Shown: positions 49,498 through 62,491 of the stretch, piece by piece
How the letters are laid out: every line of letters begins with the position of its first letter
How positions within the stretch are numbered: position 1 is the stretch's first letter
Assembly (NCBI RefSeq): GCF_009469615.1
Contig: NZ_SSXX01000007.1
Location: 124,001 to 188,000, forward strand
DNA from: Dechloromonas sp. H13
GTDB lineage: Bacteria > Pseudomonadota > Gammaproteobacteria > Burkholderiales > Rhodocyclaceae
Direction: 5' to 3'
DNA length: 64,000 nucleotides
Notes under the pieces: model-generated
The model's database searches: none
What the model was told of the DNA's origin: nothing
The model's input: the letters and a program-made list of their open reading frames with translations, nothing else
Position numbers and translations under genes: made by a program

Positions 49498-51039
49498 ATG
49501 CATCGCCTGCGCCTGCCCGAGCCCCCGGACGCAACCACCCCCGCCTTCACCGACCCGGCGACGGCGCAAACCTGGCTTGCCGGCATCGCCGCGAAGCCGG
49601 CCCAGGACGCGCTGGCGGCGATCCTCGAACAGATCGAGGCGATCGACGGCGGCACGCTGCCGCCGCCGCAGGCCATCGCCCTGCTCAACCTGCTGCGCAG
49701 CGCCGCCATTCCGCGCCAGGCCATCACCGAGGGGCTATTCACGCGCAAGGCGCTGCCGATGCTGGCGCATGAAGAACACAGCTTCACCATCGCGCAGCAA
49801 TTGTGGACCCGGCTCGGCATCGCCTACCTGCGGCTGGTGCCGCAATGCACGCCGGCCAACCGCTGCCTGCCGCTCCACCGGGCGGCCAGTGCCCTGCGCC
49901 TGGCCGAATACTGCCATTTCCTGGCAGCCCGGACCTGCCCGCCGCTGCTCGACCAGCTCCTCTTCTCCGTCCTCGCCTCGGCGGAAGTCAACGGCGTCCT
50001 GCGCAAGCAGCTGGCCGATCCGGATTTTCCGCAGTACGGCAAGGGCAGCGTCGCCGGCCAGCTGGCCTGGGCCTTTCTGCTGCGTACCATCGACCCCTAT
50101 CACCTGGCGGCGCCGCAACTCCAGGTCGTCAATCGCGCCTTCAGCCGCTGGCGCGAACTGGTCAGCTTCGAGGCCACGCCGGGCGACACCAAGGGTCACT
50201 ACATCCTCGACCTGAGCCTGCTCTTCGGCGGCCAGCTGCCGGCGCCCATTCCCCGCTACCTGCTCATCCGCGTCGTCGCCCACAAGCTGGCCCAGCGCAT
50301 CCAGGCCCTGCAGGCCGGCGAATCGCCGGAAGCGCTCAAGCTGGGGCGTACGCTGTCCGCCAACGCGGCGATCCGCCTGCTCAAGGATGTCGAGCACCAT
50401 CTCCACTCCCGGCCCGCGGCGGCGGCAAGGGAACAGGGCACGCTCGAACTGGTCTTCGGCGGCGACAACGCCTACGCCCTGCTCAACAACAAGACGCTCA
50501 ACTCGATCGACACCCAGGGTGCCGCCGACCGTTCGCTCGCCTACCAGCGCATGGCGCTCTTCGGCTTCGAGCCGATCAGGCAGACACCGACCGAAGTGAC
50601 CAAGAAACTGAGCCTGCCCAGCGAGCACTGGACGCTGGCCGACGGCATGGCGACCCGTAGCGCGGGGGCCGGCGATTCCCGCCTGCTCGCCCCCTGCCTG
50701 ATCGCCGCCGAAGTCGATGGCGTCCCGCGGCTGGGCATCATGTCGAGCCTGCAGAGCGACAGTGACGGCATCCTCGCGGCGCGGCTGACCTGGCACCGCG
50801 AAGCGGTCGAGGCCGGGATGCTCAAACGCCTGGCGCCGCGCGGCAACAAGCTGGTCCGCGTGCCCGCCTTCCTGCTCCACGAGCACGAGGCCTGGTCGCT
50901 GATCGTGCCGGCTGATGCCGGCGCCCGCCTCGGTGTCGCCATCGACCTCACCGACACCTCGATCGACCGGCTGATTCCCGCCGAAATCGCCGAACGCGGC
51001 ACCGACTTCGTGCATTACGCCTGCCGCCTGCCGGCATAG
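49498..51039 (+). CDS. Conserved-looking protein of unknown function, 513 residues
   Basis: A soluble, mainly helical protein. The N-terminal 300 residues are helix-rich (FTIAQQLWTRLGIAYLRLVP; RAASALRLAEYCHFLAA). The C-terminal part (about 400-513) is strand-rich with HWTLADGMATRSAG, LLAPCLIAAEVDGVPRLGIM and GARLGVAIDLTD, vaguely like a PilZ-type barrel, but no RxxxR/DxSxxG pair was found. No signal peptide or TM segment. The start at 49498 has AAAGGAG upstream. Its end is followed by a terminator shared with pccA. Confidence 0.7.
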   Translation: MHRLRLPEPPDATTPAFTDPATAQTWLAGIAAKPAQDALAAILEQIEAIDGGTLPPPQAIALLNLLRSAAIPRQAITEGLFTRKALPMLAHEEHSFTIAQQLWTRLGIAYLRLVPQCTPANRCLPLHRAASALRLAEYCHFLAARTCPPLLDQLLFSVLASAEVNGVLRKQLADPDFPQYGKGSVAGQLAWAFLLRTIDPYHLAAPQLQVVNRAFSRWRELVSFEATPGDTKGHYILDLSLLFGGQLPAPIPRYLLIRVVAHKLAQRIQALQAGESPEALKLGRTLSANAAIRLLKDVEHHLHSRPAAAAREQGTLELVFGGDNAYALLNNKTLNSIDTQGAADRSLAYQRMALFGFEPIRQTPTEVTKKLSLPSEHWTLADGMATRSAGAGDSRLLAPCLIAAEVDGVPRLGIMSSLQSDSDGILAARLTWHREAVEAGMLKRLAPRGNKLVRVPAFLLHEHEAWSLIVPADAGARLGVAIDLTDTSIDRLIPAEIAERGTDFVHYACRLPA

Positions 51040-51042
51040 GCG

Positions 51043-51072
51043 AAAAAAAGGGCCCGTCCGGAGACGGGCCCT
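51043..51072 (-). terminator. Terminator of the propionyl-CoA operon
   Basis: AGGGCCCGTC (51049-51058) and GACGGGCCCT (51063-51072) form a perfect stem with tetraloop CGGA. On the minus strand it is followed by seven T residues (51049-51043). It lies directly after the plus-strand stop at 51039. Confidence 0.95.
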
Positions 51073-51076
51073 GCCT

Positions 51077-51108
51077 GTTGCGGTCGACCGTCAGAAACGG
51101 CCGAAAAC
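51077..51108 (+). repeat. Dispersed core repeat GYTGCGGTCGAC, copy 13 (intergenic)
   Basis: Core at 51077-51088 (plus strand), then GAAA (51094-51097) and CGAAAA (51102-51107). It lies between the pccA stop and its terminator. Confidence 0.85.
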
Positions 51109-51110
51109 CA

Positions 51111-53114
<2,004 letters not shown>

Positions 53115-53135
53115 GTTCCGGTTTCTCCCTGACGC

Positions 53136-54671
<1,536 letters not shown>

Positions 54672-54698
54672 AAAAAACTCCCTTAATGGAACGGGTGA

Positions 54699-55709
54699 TT
54701 AGTGTTTCAGATAGTCGAGCAGGGCATACGCCGCGGCGGCCGGCGTCGTATGACCCTCCTCGACGGATCGGGTGAAGGCGGGCAGGTTTTCCTGCACGCG
54801 CGGGTGCTGGCGGAAATGCTGGTGCAGGCCGGACTCGATCAGCTGCCACATCCACGACAGCGCCTGGTGCTGGCGCTTGGCAGCGAACTCGCCGGTCGGC
54901 TTGAGGGCGGCCTGGTATTTCTCGACCTGCGCCCAAAAATCGACGATACCTTCCTTGTGCAGCGCACTCAGGGCAATCACCGGCGGCGACCAGTTGGGCG
55001 AGGCCGGGCGCAGCATGTGCAGCGCGTTGCGCCACTGGGCGCGCACCACGGCCGTCGCCTGCTTGTCGATGTCGGCCTTGTTGATGACCACCAGGTCGGC
55101 GATCTCGACGATGCCCTTCTTGATCGCCTGCAAGTCGTCGCCGGCATTCGGCAACTGCAGCAGGCAGAACATGTCGACCATGCCGGCCACGGTCGTTTCC
55201 GACTGGCCGACACCGACGGTCTCGATGATGATCACGTCGTAGCCGGCCGCCTCGCATAGCAGCATCGCTTCGCGCGTCTTCTCGGCAACGCCGCCAAGCG
55301 AACCGGCCGACGGGCTGGGACGGATGAAGGCTTCCTCGCGCTGGCTCAACAACTCCATGCGCGTCTTGTCGCCGAGGATGGAACCGCCGGTTACGGTCGA
55401 CGACGGATCGATGGCCAAAACCGCGAGCTTCTTGCCCTGCTCGATCAGCCAGACGCCGAGCGCCTCGATGAAGGTGGACTTGCCCGCCCCCGGCACACCG
55501 GAGATGCCGATGCGGATGGCGTTGCCGGTTTGCGGCAAGAGCGCGGTCAATACCTGCTGCGCCCGGTGCTGGTGATCGGCCCGCGTCGACTCGATCAGCG
55601 TGATGGCCTTGGCCAGCGAACGGCGCTGGCCGGCCAGCACGCCGTCCACCAATGCGCGATCGGCGTCAGACAGGAGATTGGCACGCACCGGCGCGTCGTC
55701 CAGCTTCAT
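54699..55709 (-). CDS. meaB: Methylmalonyl-CoA mutase-associated GTPase MeaB
   Basis: A 336-residue G3E-type GTPase (ArgK/MeaB) that protects and reloads the B12-dependent mutase. The P-loop is ISGVPGAGKSTFIEALG, followed by LAIDPSSTVTGGSILGDKTRM and DVIIIETVGVGQSE, with NKAD as base-recognition motif. It lies between the mutase and pccB, 6 bp from the mutase stop. Confidence 0.96.
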   Translation of the reverse strand: MKLDDAPVRANLLSDADRALVDGVLAGQRRSLAKAITLIESTRADHQHRAQQVLTALLPQTGNAIRIGISGVPGAGKSTFIEALGVWLIEQGKKLAVLAIDPSSTVTGGSILGDKTRMELLSQREEAFIRPSPSAGSLGGVAEKTREAMLLCEAAGYDVIIIETVGVGQSETTVAGMVDMFCLLQLPNAGDDLQAIKKGIVEIADLVVINKADIDKQATAVVRAQWRNALHMLRPASPNWSPPVIALSALHKEGIVDFWAQVEKYQAALKPTGEFAAKRQHQALSWMWQLIESGLHQHFRQHPRVQENLPAFTRSVEEGHTTPAAAAYALLDYLKH

Positions 55710-55715
55710 CCGGGT

Positions 55716-57866
55716 TTAGGCGCGGGCCTTGCGGATTTCTTCCAGCACCTTCTTGGCAGAATCCTCGATGCGTGTACCTGGCCCAAAGATGGCCTTGGCA
55801 CCAGCGGCATACAGCGCATCGTAATCCTGAGCCGGAATCACGCCACCGGCGAAGACGATGATGTCGTCGGCACCTTGTGACTTCAATTCCTGGATGATCT
55901 GCGGCACCAGGGTCTTGTGGCCGGCAGCCAGCGACGAGCAGCCAATGGCGTGCACGTCATTCTCGATTGCCTGGCGTGCGGCTTCCTGCGGGGTCTGGAA
56001 CAGCGGGCCCATGTCGATATCGAAACCGAGGTCGGCGTAGGCGGTGGCCACCACCTTGGCGCCGCGGTCATGGCCATCCTGGCCAAGCTTGGCGATCATG
56101 ATGCGCGGGCGACGGCCTTCTTCTTCGGCGAACCTGGCAACATCGGCCTTGATCTGCTCCCAGCTTTCCTGACCTTGCACGACGCCTCCGTAAACACCCG
56201 AAATGGTCTGGTTATTGGCGCGGAAGCGGCCAAAGACGACTTCCAGCGCATCCGACACTTCGCCGACCGTGGCGCGCAGGCGGATGGCCTTGACGGTCAG
56301 GTCGAGCAGGTTGCCTGCGCCGGTCTTGGCACATTCGGTCAAGGCGGCCAGTGCGGCGTCGACGGCGGCCTGGTCGCGCATCTTGCGGATGCGGGCCAGA
56401 CGTTCGACCTGGGCTTCACGGACAACGTGGTTGTCGATATCCAGGATGTCGATGGCGTCTTCCTTGGCCAGCTTGTACTTGTTGACTCCGACGATGACGT
56501 CCTTGCCCGAGTCGATACGCGCCTGCTTGTCGGCGGCGCAGGTTTCGACCTGCATCTTGGCCCACCCGGATTCGACGGCCTTGGTCATACCGCCCATGGC
56601 TTCGATTTCCTGGATGATGCCCCAGGCCTTGTCGGCCATGTCCTGGGTCAGCTTTTCCATCATGTAGGAGCCGGCCCACGGGTCGATCACGTTGGTGATG
56701 TGGGTTTCTTCCTGGATGATCAGCTGCGTGTTGCGGGCGATGCGGGCCGAGAACTCGGTGGGCAGGGCGATGGCTTCGTCGAGCGCATTGGTGTGCAGCG
56801 ACTGGGTGCCGCCAAAGACCGCCGCCATGGCTTCGATGGTGGTGCGCACGACGTTGTTGTATGGGTCCTGCTCGGTCAGCGACCAGCCGGAAGTCTGGCT
56901 GTGCGTGCGCAGCATCATCGACTTCGGACTCTTGGCGTTGAAGCCGGACATGATGCGGTGCCAGAGCAGGCGCGCGGCGCGCATCTTGGCGATTTCGAGG
57001 TAGAAGTTCATGCCCACCGCCCAGAAGAAGGACAGGCGGCCGGCGAAGGTGTCGACGTCCATGCCTGAGGCGATGCCGGTGCGCACGTATTCCATGCCGT
57101 CGGCCAGCGTGAAGGCCAGTTCGATGGCCTGGTTGGCGCCGGCTTCCTGGATGTGATACCCGGAAATCGAGATCGAGTTGAACTTCGGCATGTGCTGCGC
57201 GGTATAGCCGAAAATATCGGCGATGATCTTCATCGACGGCTTGGGCGGATAGATATAGGTATTCCGCACCATGAATTCTTTGAGGATGTCGTTCTGGATC
57301 GTGCCCGACAACTGCTCCTGCTTTACGCCCTGTTCCTCGGCGGCGACGATGTAGCCGGCGAGGATGGGCAACACGGCGCCATTCATGGTCATCGACACGG
57401 AAATCTTGTCGAGCGGGATGCCGTCGAAGAGGATCTTCATGTCCTCGACCGAGTCGATCGCCACGCCGGCCTTGCCGACGTCACCGACGACGCGGGGATT
57501 GTCGGAGTCGTAACCACGGTGCGTCGCCAGGTCGAAAGCAACCGACACGCCCTGGCCGCCGGCGGCAAGCGCCTTGCGGTAGAAGGCGTTGGAAGCCTCG
57601 GCGGTGGAAAAGCCGGCGTACTGGCGGATCGTCCATGGCTTGACGGCGTACATGGTCGGCTGCGGACCGCGCAGGTAGGGCGCGACGCCGGGCAGGGTGT
57701 CGGCGAACTCGAGGTTCTCGACATCCTTCTTCGTATATAGCGCCTTGACGGCCAGACCTTCCGGGGTGTTCCAGACCAGGTTTCCGACATCGCCACCCGG
57801 TGACTGTTTGGCTGCGGCCTTTTCCCAAGCATCCAGGTTGTTGGAATCAAAGAATTTTTCAGACAT
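55716..57866 (-). CDS. scpA: Methylmalonyl-CoA mutase, B12-dependent
   Basis: A 716-residue single-chain mutase interconverting methylmalonyl-CoA and succinyl-CoA. The catalytic barrel (about 30-560) has [20 protein letters not shown] and [20 protein letters not shown]. The C-terminal cobalamin domain carries the DxHxxG motif as [12 protein letters not shown] with the Co-ligating His. It heads the mutase-meaB-pccB-pccA operon. No methylmalonyl-CoA epimerase gene is seen in the window. Confidence 0.97.
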   Translation of the reverse strand: MSEKFFDSNNLDAWEKAAAKQSPGGDVGNLVWNTPEGLAVKALYTKKDVENLEFADTLPGVAPYLRGPQPTMYAVKPWTIRQYAGFSTAEASNAFYRKALAAGGQGVSVAFDLATHRGYDSDNPRVVGDVGKAGVAIDSVEDMKILFDGIPLDKISVSMTMNGAVLPILAGYIVAAEEQGVKQEQLSGTIQNDILKEFMVRNTYIYPPKPSMKIIADIFGYTAQHMPKFNSISISGYHIQEAGANQAIELAFTLADGMEYVRTGIASGMDVDTFAGRLSFFWAVGMNFYLEIAKMRAARLLWHRIMSGFNAKSPKSMMLRTHSQTSGWSLTEQDPYNNVVRTTIEAMAAVFGGTQSLHTNALDEAIALPTEFSARIARNTQLIIQEETHITNVIDPWAGSYMMEKLTQDMADKAWGIIQEIEAMGGMTKAVESGWAKMQVETCAADKQARIDSGKDVIVGVNKYKLAKEDAIDILDIDNHVVREAQVERLARIRKMRDQAAVDAALAALTECAKTGAGNLLDLTVKAIRLRATVGEVSDALEVVFGRFRANNQTISGVYGGVVQGQESWEQIKADVARFAEEEGRRPRIMIAKLGQDGHDRGAKVVATAYADLGFDIDMGPLFQTPQEAARQAIENDVHAIGCSSLAAGHKTLVPQIIQELKSQGADDIIVFAGGVIPAQDYDALYAAGAKAIFGPGTRIEDSAKKVLEEIRKARA

Positions 57867-57908
57867 GACACACCCCTTGCTGATTCGATTTTTTCAGGCC
57901 GATAATGC

Positions 57909-57923
57909 AGAATTCAAAATTCT
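57909..57923. promoter_or_regulatory. Palindrome AGAATT-caa-AATTCT in the mutase/GntR divergent region
   Basis: Six-base perfect arms around three bases, 43 bp upstream of the mutase ATG. It is a candidate operator for the mutase operon. Confidence 0.4.
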
Positions 57924-57940
57924 ACGCTTTTGGGCTCGGC

Positions 57941-57969
57941 TTGACATACCAAGCAGTGCATAATACTTT
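57941..57969 (+). promoter_or_regulatory. Sigma-70-type promoter of the GntR gene
   Basis: A perfect -35 TTGACA (57941-57946), a 17-base spacer and -10 TACTTT (57964-57969). The predicted start falls in or next to the palindrome at 57971-57984. Confidence 0.6.
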
Positions 57970-57970
57970 A

Positions 57971-57984
57971 TCCATAATTATGGA
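57971..57984. promoter_or_regulatory. 14-bp perfect palindrome, likely GntR operator
   Basis: TCCATAATTATGGA lies immediately downstream of the gntR -10 box. A repressor bound there would block its own promoter. Assignment to this GntR protein is by position. Confidence 0.55.
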
Positions 57985-58032
57985 GGCAAGAGAGCAGTAC
58001 CTCGCACGACTCGCCTCCACCACACCAAAACC

Positions 58033-58698
58033 ATGACCCGCATTGCTCCTACCGCGCTTTATCAGGAAGTGGCCGAACGCCTGCGTCAGCGCATCTTCGC
58101 CCACGAATTGACGCCCGGCACCTGGATCGACGAGCAGAAGCTCGCCGAGCAATACGGTATTTCACGCACCCCGCTGCGCGAAGCACTTAAGGTGCTGGCC
58201 TCGGAAGGCCTGGTCGAACTGAAGCCGCGCCGCGGCTGCTACGTGACCGAGATTTCGCGCCAGGACCTCGACGACATCTTCCCGCTGATGGCCCTGCTCG
58301 AAGGCCGTTGTGCCGCGGACGCGGTCAGGGCGGCCAAGGCTGCCGACATCAAGGGCCTCCGGGAAATTCACGAGCGCCTCGAGGCGGCCGCGCGCGAGGG
58401 ACGCATCGACGCCTTCTTCGAGGCCAACCAGGAATTCCACCGGCGCATCCAGGAACTGGCCAGCAACCGCTGGCTGCTGTCGGTGATCCAGGACCTGCGC
58501 AAGGTGCTGAAGCTGTCCCGGCTGCATTCGCTGTCGCTGGAAGGCCGCCTGCAGCAGTCGCTGGAGGAGCACCGCGCCATCATGGCCGCCTTCGAGGCCG
58601 GCGAGGGTGCGAGGGCGGAGAAACTCATGCACGACCACCTGCTGTCCGGGCGCGAAGCCTTGGCCAAAATGGACAGCAAGGCCGCCAAGGCGGCCTGA
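58033..58698 (+). CDS. GntR-family regulator (FadR/FCD subfamily)
   Basis: A 221-residue regulator. The N-terminal winged helix shows LYQEVAERLRQRIFAHELTPGTWIDEQKLAEQYGISRTPLREALKVL; the C-terminal all-helical FCD domain has MALLEGRCAADA and the metal-ligand type EFHRRI and EHRAIMAAF segments. It is divergent from the methylmalonyl-CoA mutase operon, so it probably controls propionate metabolism and itself. Confidence 0.92.
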   Translation: MTRIAPTALYQEVAERLRQRIFAHELTPGTWIDEQKLAEQYGISRTPLREALKVLASEGLVELKPRRGCYVTEISRQDLDDIFPLMALLEGRCAADAVRAAKAADIKGLREIHERLEAAAREGRIDAFFEANQEFHRRIQELASNRWLLSVIQDLRKVLKLSRLHSLSLEGRLQQSLEEHRAIMAAFEAGEGARAEKLMHDHLLSGREALAKMDSKAAKAA

Positions 58699-58712
58699 CG
58701 CTTCCGGCCGCT

Positions 58713-58744
58713 GTTGCGGTCGACCACCGAAAATGGCCGAAATC
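58713..58744 (+). repeat. Dispersed core repeat GYTGCGGTCGAC, copy 14 (intergenic)
   Basis: Core at 58713-58724 (plus strand), then GAAAA (58729-58733) and CGAAAT (58738-58743). It lies between the gntR stop and the terminator. Confidence 0.9.
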
Positions 58745-58751
58745 CGGCGAT

Positions 58752-58787
58752 AAAAAACCCTGGCGGGCGAACCGGCCAGGGTTTTTT
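58752..58787. terminator. Bidirectional terminator between gntR and actP
   Basis: AAAAAACCCTGGC (58752-58764) and GCCAGGGTTTTTT (58775-58787) are exact reverse complements around ten bases. It gives six T residues on either strand. Confidence 0.95.
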
Positions 58788-58803
58788 GCGACAACCGCAG
58801 GGG

Positions 58804-60471
58804 CTAGTGGCTGGCGGCGCCCGCCGCGCCGTAGCCCGTCTGGGCCCGGACGTACTGGTCGTCGAAGGCATCCACTTCCGCCTTGGCGCGCACGCTCGAA
58901 TCGCTCTTCGAGAAGATGTAGGCGAGCACGAAGGCGATCGGCATCGCGAACAGCGCCGGCTGCGTGTAGGGGAACAGCGCGGCCTTGTTGCCGAGCACGT
59001 CGACCCACACCGACTTCGAAAAGAGCACGAAGAGCACGGCGGAGATCAGGCCGCCGTAGCCGCCGAACAGCGCGCCCCGCGTGGTCAGCCCCTTCCAGTA
59101 CATCGACAGGATCAGCACCGGGAAGTTGGCCGCCGCGGCGACGCCGAAGGCGAGGCCGACCATGAAGGCGATGTTCTGCTTCTCGAACAGGATGCCGAGG
59201 ATGATGGCGACGAAGCCGAGGCAGATCGTGGCGATCTTGGAAACGCGGATTTCCGCGGCTTCCGAGGCTTGCCCCTTCTTGATGACGCGGGCGTAGAGGT
59301 CATGCGAGATCGCCGAGGCGCCGGCGAGCGCCAGGCCCGAAACGACGGCCAGGATGGTGGCGAAGGCGACCGCCGCCAGGAAGCCGAGCAGCATGTTGCC
59401 GCCGACCGCCTTGGCCAGGTGCATGGCGACCATGTTGCCGCCGCCGATCAGCTTGCCGCCGATCGTGCCGCCCTCGAAGAAGTCGGGGTTCTGGCCGACG
59501 ATCAGGATGCCGCACAGGCCCATCAGGAAGATGACGTTGAAGAAGTAGGCGACGAAACCGGAGGCGTAGAGCACCGACTTGCGCGCTTCCTTGGCGTCGG
59601 TGACGGTGAAGAAGCGCATCAGGATGTGCGGCAGGCCGGCGGTGCCGAACATCAGGCCGAGGCCGAGCGAGATGGCGGTGACCGGGTCGGCCAGCAGGCT
59701 GCCCGGATACATCAGCTTGGGACCGAGCTTGTGCACGGCGGTGGCCTTTTCCAGCAGGGTCTGGAAGGAGAAGCCGAACTGGCCGAAGGCGAGGAACATG
59801 ACCAGCGTGCCGCCGGCGAGCAGCATGCAGGCCTTGATGATCTGCACCCAGGTCGTCGCGACCATGCCGCCGAAGGTCACGTACACCATCATCAGGATGC
59901 CGACGGCGAAGATGGCGACGTTGTACTCGAGGCCGAAGAGCAGCTTGATCAGCTGGCCGGCGCCGACCATCTGGGCGATCAGGTAGAAGCAGACCACGGT
60001 CAGCGAGGAAATCGCGGCCATGGTGCGCACCTTGCCTTGGTCGAGGCGGTAGGCGGTAATGTCGGAGAAGGTGAACTTGCCCAGGTTGCGCAGGCGTTCG
60101 GCCATCAGGAAGAGGATGATCGGCCAGCCGGCGAAGAAGGCCAGCATGTAGATGTAGCCATCGTAGCCCTGCGAATAGACCATGGCGGTCAGACCGAGCA
60201 GCGTCGCGGCCGACATGTAGTCGCCGGCGATCGCCAGACCGTTCTGGAAGCCGGTGATGCCGCCGCCGGCCGTGTAGAAGTCGGCCGTCGACTTGGTGCG
60301 GCTGGCCGCCCAGTAGGTGATCCCCATCGTCATCGTGACGAAGATGCAGAACATGATGATGGCGTGCCAGTTGGTCGCCTGCTTTTCAGCGGCGCCCAGC
60401 GGATCGCCGGCCGCAACGGCCAGTGCGGAGAGGCTCAGCAGTCCGAGCGCGGTAATCAATTGGCGTATCAT
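58804..60471 (-). CDS. actP: Cation/acetate symporter ActP
   Basis: A 555-residue sodium:solute symporter-family permease importing acetate and similar short carboxylates. There is an N-terminal signal-like segment ([21 protein letters not shown]), about 13 TM helices, and motifs [24 protein letters not shown] and [17 protein letters not shown]. It overlaps the DUF485 gene by four bases, the usual yjcH-actP order. Confidence 0.95.
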   Translation of the reverse strand: MIRQLITALGLLSLSALAVAAGDPLGAAEKQATNWHAIIMFCIFVTMTMGITYWAASRTKSTADFYTAGGGITGFQNGLAIAGDYMSAATLLGLTAMVYSQGYDGYIYMLAFFAGWPIILFLMAERLRNLGKFTFSDITAYRLDQGKVRTMAAISSLTVVCFYLIAQMVGAGQLIKLLFGLEYNVAIFAVGILMMVYVTFGGMVATTWVQIIKACMLLAGGTLVMFLAFGQFGFSFQTLLEKATAVHKLGPKLMYPGSLLADPVTAISLGLGLMFGTAGLPHILMRFFTVTDAKEARKSVLYASGFVAYFFNVIFLMGLCGILIVGQNPDFFEGGTIGGKLIGGGNMVAMHLAKAVGGNMLLGFLAAVAFATILAVVSGLALAGASAISHDLYARVIKKGQASEAAEIRVSKIATICLGFVAIILGILFEKQNIAFMVGLAFGVAAAANFPVLILSMYWKGLTTRGALFGGYGGLISAVLFVLFSKSVWVDVLGNKAALFPYTQPALFAMPIAFVLAYIFSKSDSSVRAKAEVDAFDDQYVRAQTGYGAAGAASH

Positions 60472-60788
60472 TTTTGCTCCTTCCAGGCTTCCTTGACGAT
60501 TTCCTGGGTCAGGGCATCGAACTCGGTGTTGGCGCGCTTGACATAGACGGCGGTCAGCACCCAGAAGAAAACGAACATGAAGAATTCAACGGCGACCCCC
60601 ACCGTCAGCATCGAACCTTCGGCGACCGGCTGTCCCAGCGAGGTGGGATTGAAGGCAACCACCATCACGAAGCCGTAAAACATGGTCAGGACAATCGCGG
60701 CCAGCGTCCAGGCAAAGCGCCCCCGTCTTGCGACGAGCTCCTGGAACTTCGGGTTGGCCCGCATCCGCTCATACATCGCGCTGCTCAT
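60468..60788 (-). CDS. yjcH: DUF485 membrane protein, YjcH-like
   Basis: A 106-residue protein with two TM helices (about 25-47 and 60-82): [27 protein letters not shown] and [25 protein letters not shown]. It always accompanies ActP-type permeases; its role is not established. It is the first gene of the pair. Confidence 0.92.
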   Translation of the reverse strand: MSSAMYERMRANPKFQELVARRGRFAWTLAAIVLTMFYGFVMVVAFNPTSLGQPVAEGSMLTVGVAVEFFMFVFFWVLTAVYVKRANTEFDALTQEIVKEAWKEQK

Positions 60789-60832
60789 GGCTATATCTCC
60801 CTCTTTCTATTTGCCGTAGATCCGGCGGCGCG

Positions 60833-60884
60833 ATTATATCTTATAGAGGACTGACCAAAATTGACCTATTGCGCCATTTATAAT
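60833..60884. promoter_or_regulatory. Divergent promoter region, yjcH-actP / enoyl-CoA hydratase
   Basis: TATAAT occurs on the plus strand at 60879-60884, about 24 bp before the hydratase ATG, and on the minus strand at 60838-60833, about 45 bp before yjcH. The -35 boxes are poor, so activators may be needed. Confidence 0.45.
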
Positions 60885-60907
60885 GCACGTTCCGCCACTG
60901 GACATTC

Positions 60908-61687
60908 ATGATGAGTACGGTCGACCTCACCCGCGACGGCGAAATCGCCACCCTGATGCTGAACAACCCCGGCAAGCTGAATGCCATCAACCTCGGCATG
61001 TGGCTCCAACTGGCCGAAAACATGGCCGCCCTGTCGGTCGACCGCGACATCCGCTGCATCGTCCTGCGCGGCGCCGGCAGCGAGGCCTTCGCGGCCGGCG
61101 GCGATCTCGAGGAATTCGTCACCGCCCGCGCCTCGCTCGAGCAGGCGCTCCACTATCACGGCCAGGTCGCCGCCGCGCTCAACGCCATCGCCGACTGCCC
61201 GCACCCGACCATCGCCCTGATCCAGGGGGCCTGCATCGGCGGCGGGCTGGAAATCGCCGGCGTCTGCGACCTCCGTATCTGCAACGAATCGGCCCGTTTC
61301 GGCGCGCCGATCAACCGTCTCGGCTTCTCTATGTATCCCGGCGAAATGGAAGGCCTGCTCAAGCTCGCCGGCGCCGCCGTGATGAAGGAAATCCTGCTCG
61401 AAGGGCGCATCCTGAATGCCGGCGAGGCCTACGAGAAAGGCCTGGTGACGCGCGTCGTGCCGGACGCGCAGGTCGCCGACGAAGCCTACGCCACGGCCCG
61501 CCGCATCTGCGCCGGCGCCCCGCTGGTCGCCGGCTGGCACAAGCAGTGGATCCGCCGCCTGCAGAGCGGCCGCCCGCTCAACGACGATGAAAAGGCGGCG
61601 TCGTTCGCCTTTCTCGATACCGAAGACTACCGGGAAGGGCTGGCTGCCTTCCTGGAAAAGCGCAAGCCGGTATTCAAGGCGCGCTGA
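60908..61687 (+). CDS. Enoyl-CoA hydratase/isomerase family protein
   Basis: A 259-residue crotonase-fold enzyme. The CoA/oxyanion motifs are FAAGGDLEEF (about 59-68) and ACIGGGLEIAGVCDLRI. Both catalytic-Glu positions of true hydratases are not clearly recognisable, so the reaction is uncertain. It stands alone on the plus strand between acetate-permease genes and the malonate operon. ATG codons at 60908 and 60911 are both possible. Confidence 0.88.
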   Translation: MMSTVDLTRDGEIATLMLNNPGKLNAINLGMWLQLAENMAALSVDRDIRCIVLRGAGSEAFAAGGDLEEFVTARASLEQALHYHGQVAAALNAIADCPHPTIALIQGACIGGGLEIAGVCDLRICNESARFGAPINRLGFSMYPGEMEGLLKLAGAAVMKEILLEGRILNAGEAYEKGLVTRVVPDAQVADEAYATARRICAGAPLVAGWHKQWIRRLQSGRPLNDDEKAASFAFLDTEDYREGLAAFLEKRKPVFKAR

Positions 61688-62491
61688 TCAGGACGCGCCG
61701 AACAGGCTCCACAGCATCTTGCCGGCGAGCAGCACCAGCAGGCCGGCGAACACCCGCTTCAGCGTCCGCACCGGCAGCCGGTGGGCGAGGCGGGCGCCGA
61801 GCGGCGCGGTCAGCACGCTGGCGGCGAGGATGCAGCCGAGCGCCGGCAGATAGATGAAGCCGAGGCTGCCCGGCGGCAGACCTGCGTGGCCCCAACCGTT
61901 CCAGACATAACCAATGCTGCCGCCGATGGCGATTGGCAAACCGACCGCGGCCGAGGTGCCGATCGCGCTGTGCGGACGGACGTTGCACCAGATCAGGAAG
62001 GGTACCGTCAGCGCGCCGCCGCCGATCGCCGCCAAGCTCGACACCGCGCCGATGCCGAGGCCGGTGGCGGCCAGCCCGAGCCGGCCGGGCAGCCGGCGGC
62101 TGGGCGGCGGCCGGAAATTGGCCAGCATCTGCACAGCGACGAAGAGCATGAAGACGACGAAGAAGATCGCCAGCGCCCGCGACGAGATCCGCGCCGCCAG
62201 CTGCGCACCGAGTAGCATGCCGGCCAGCACGCCCGGCGTCAGGCCACGCAGCGCCGGCCACAGCACGGCACCGTGGGCATGGTGGGCACGCAGGCTGGAA
62301 ATCGACGTGAACAATATCGCTGCCATCGAGGTGCCGAGCGCCAGGTGCAGCACCTCGTCGGCCGGAAAGCCGAGGCCGACGAACAGCATGCCGAGCACCG
62401 GTACGACGATGACCCCGCCGCCGACCCCGAGCAGGCCGGCAAAGAAGCCTGCGACCGCGCCGGTCAGCAGGTAGGCCAGTAGGGGAATCAA
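61688..62491 (-). CDS. TauE/SafE-family transporter linked to the malonate operon
   Basis: A 267-residue protein with about eight TM helices in two repeats: LLTGAVAGFFAGLLGVGGGVIVVPVL and LGIGAVSSLAAIGGGALTVPFLIW are the duplicated family signature. Members export or import organosulfonates and small carboxylates. The start is a TTG overlapping the mdcH stop (TTGA), so it is co-translated with malonate decarboxylase and could transport malonate. No other malonate transporter is visible here. Confidence 0.85.
   Translation of the reverse strand: MIPLLAYLLTGAVAGFFAGLLGVGGGVIVVPVLGMLFVGLGFPADEVLHLALGTSMAAILFTSISSLRAHHAHGAVLWPALRGLTPGVLAGMLLGAQLAARISSRALAIFFVVFMLFVAVQMLANFRPPPSRRLPGRLGLAATGLGIGAVSSLAAIGGGALTVPFLIWCNVRPHSAIGTSAAVGLPIAIGGSIGYVWNGWGHAGLPPGSLGFIYLPALGCILAASVLTAPLGARLAHRLPVRTLKRVFAGLLVLLAGKMLWSLFGAS

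Noticed and set aside
55385-55420. Repeat-like stretch in meaB (TACGGTCGAC with GGCCAAAAC after it)
   Set aside because: It encodes the conserved GTPase motif LAIDPSSTVTGGS, so the resemblance is explained by protein constraint and the core is not exact.
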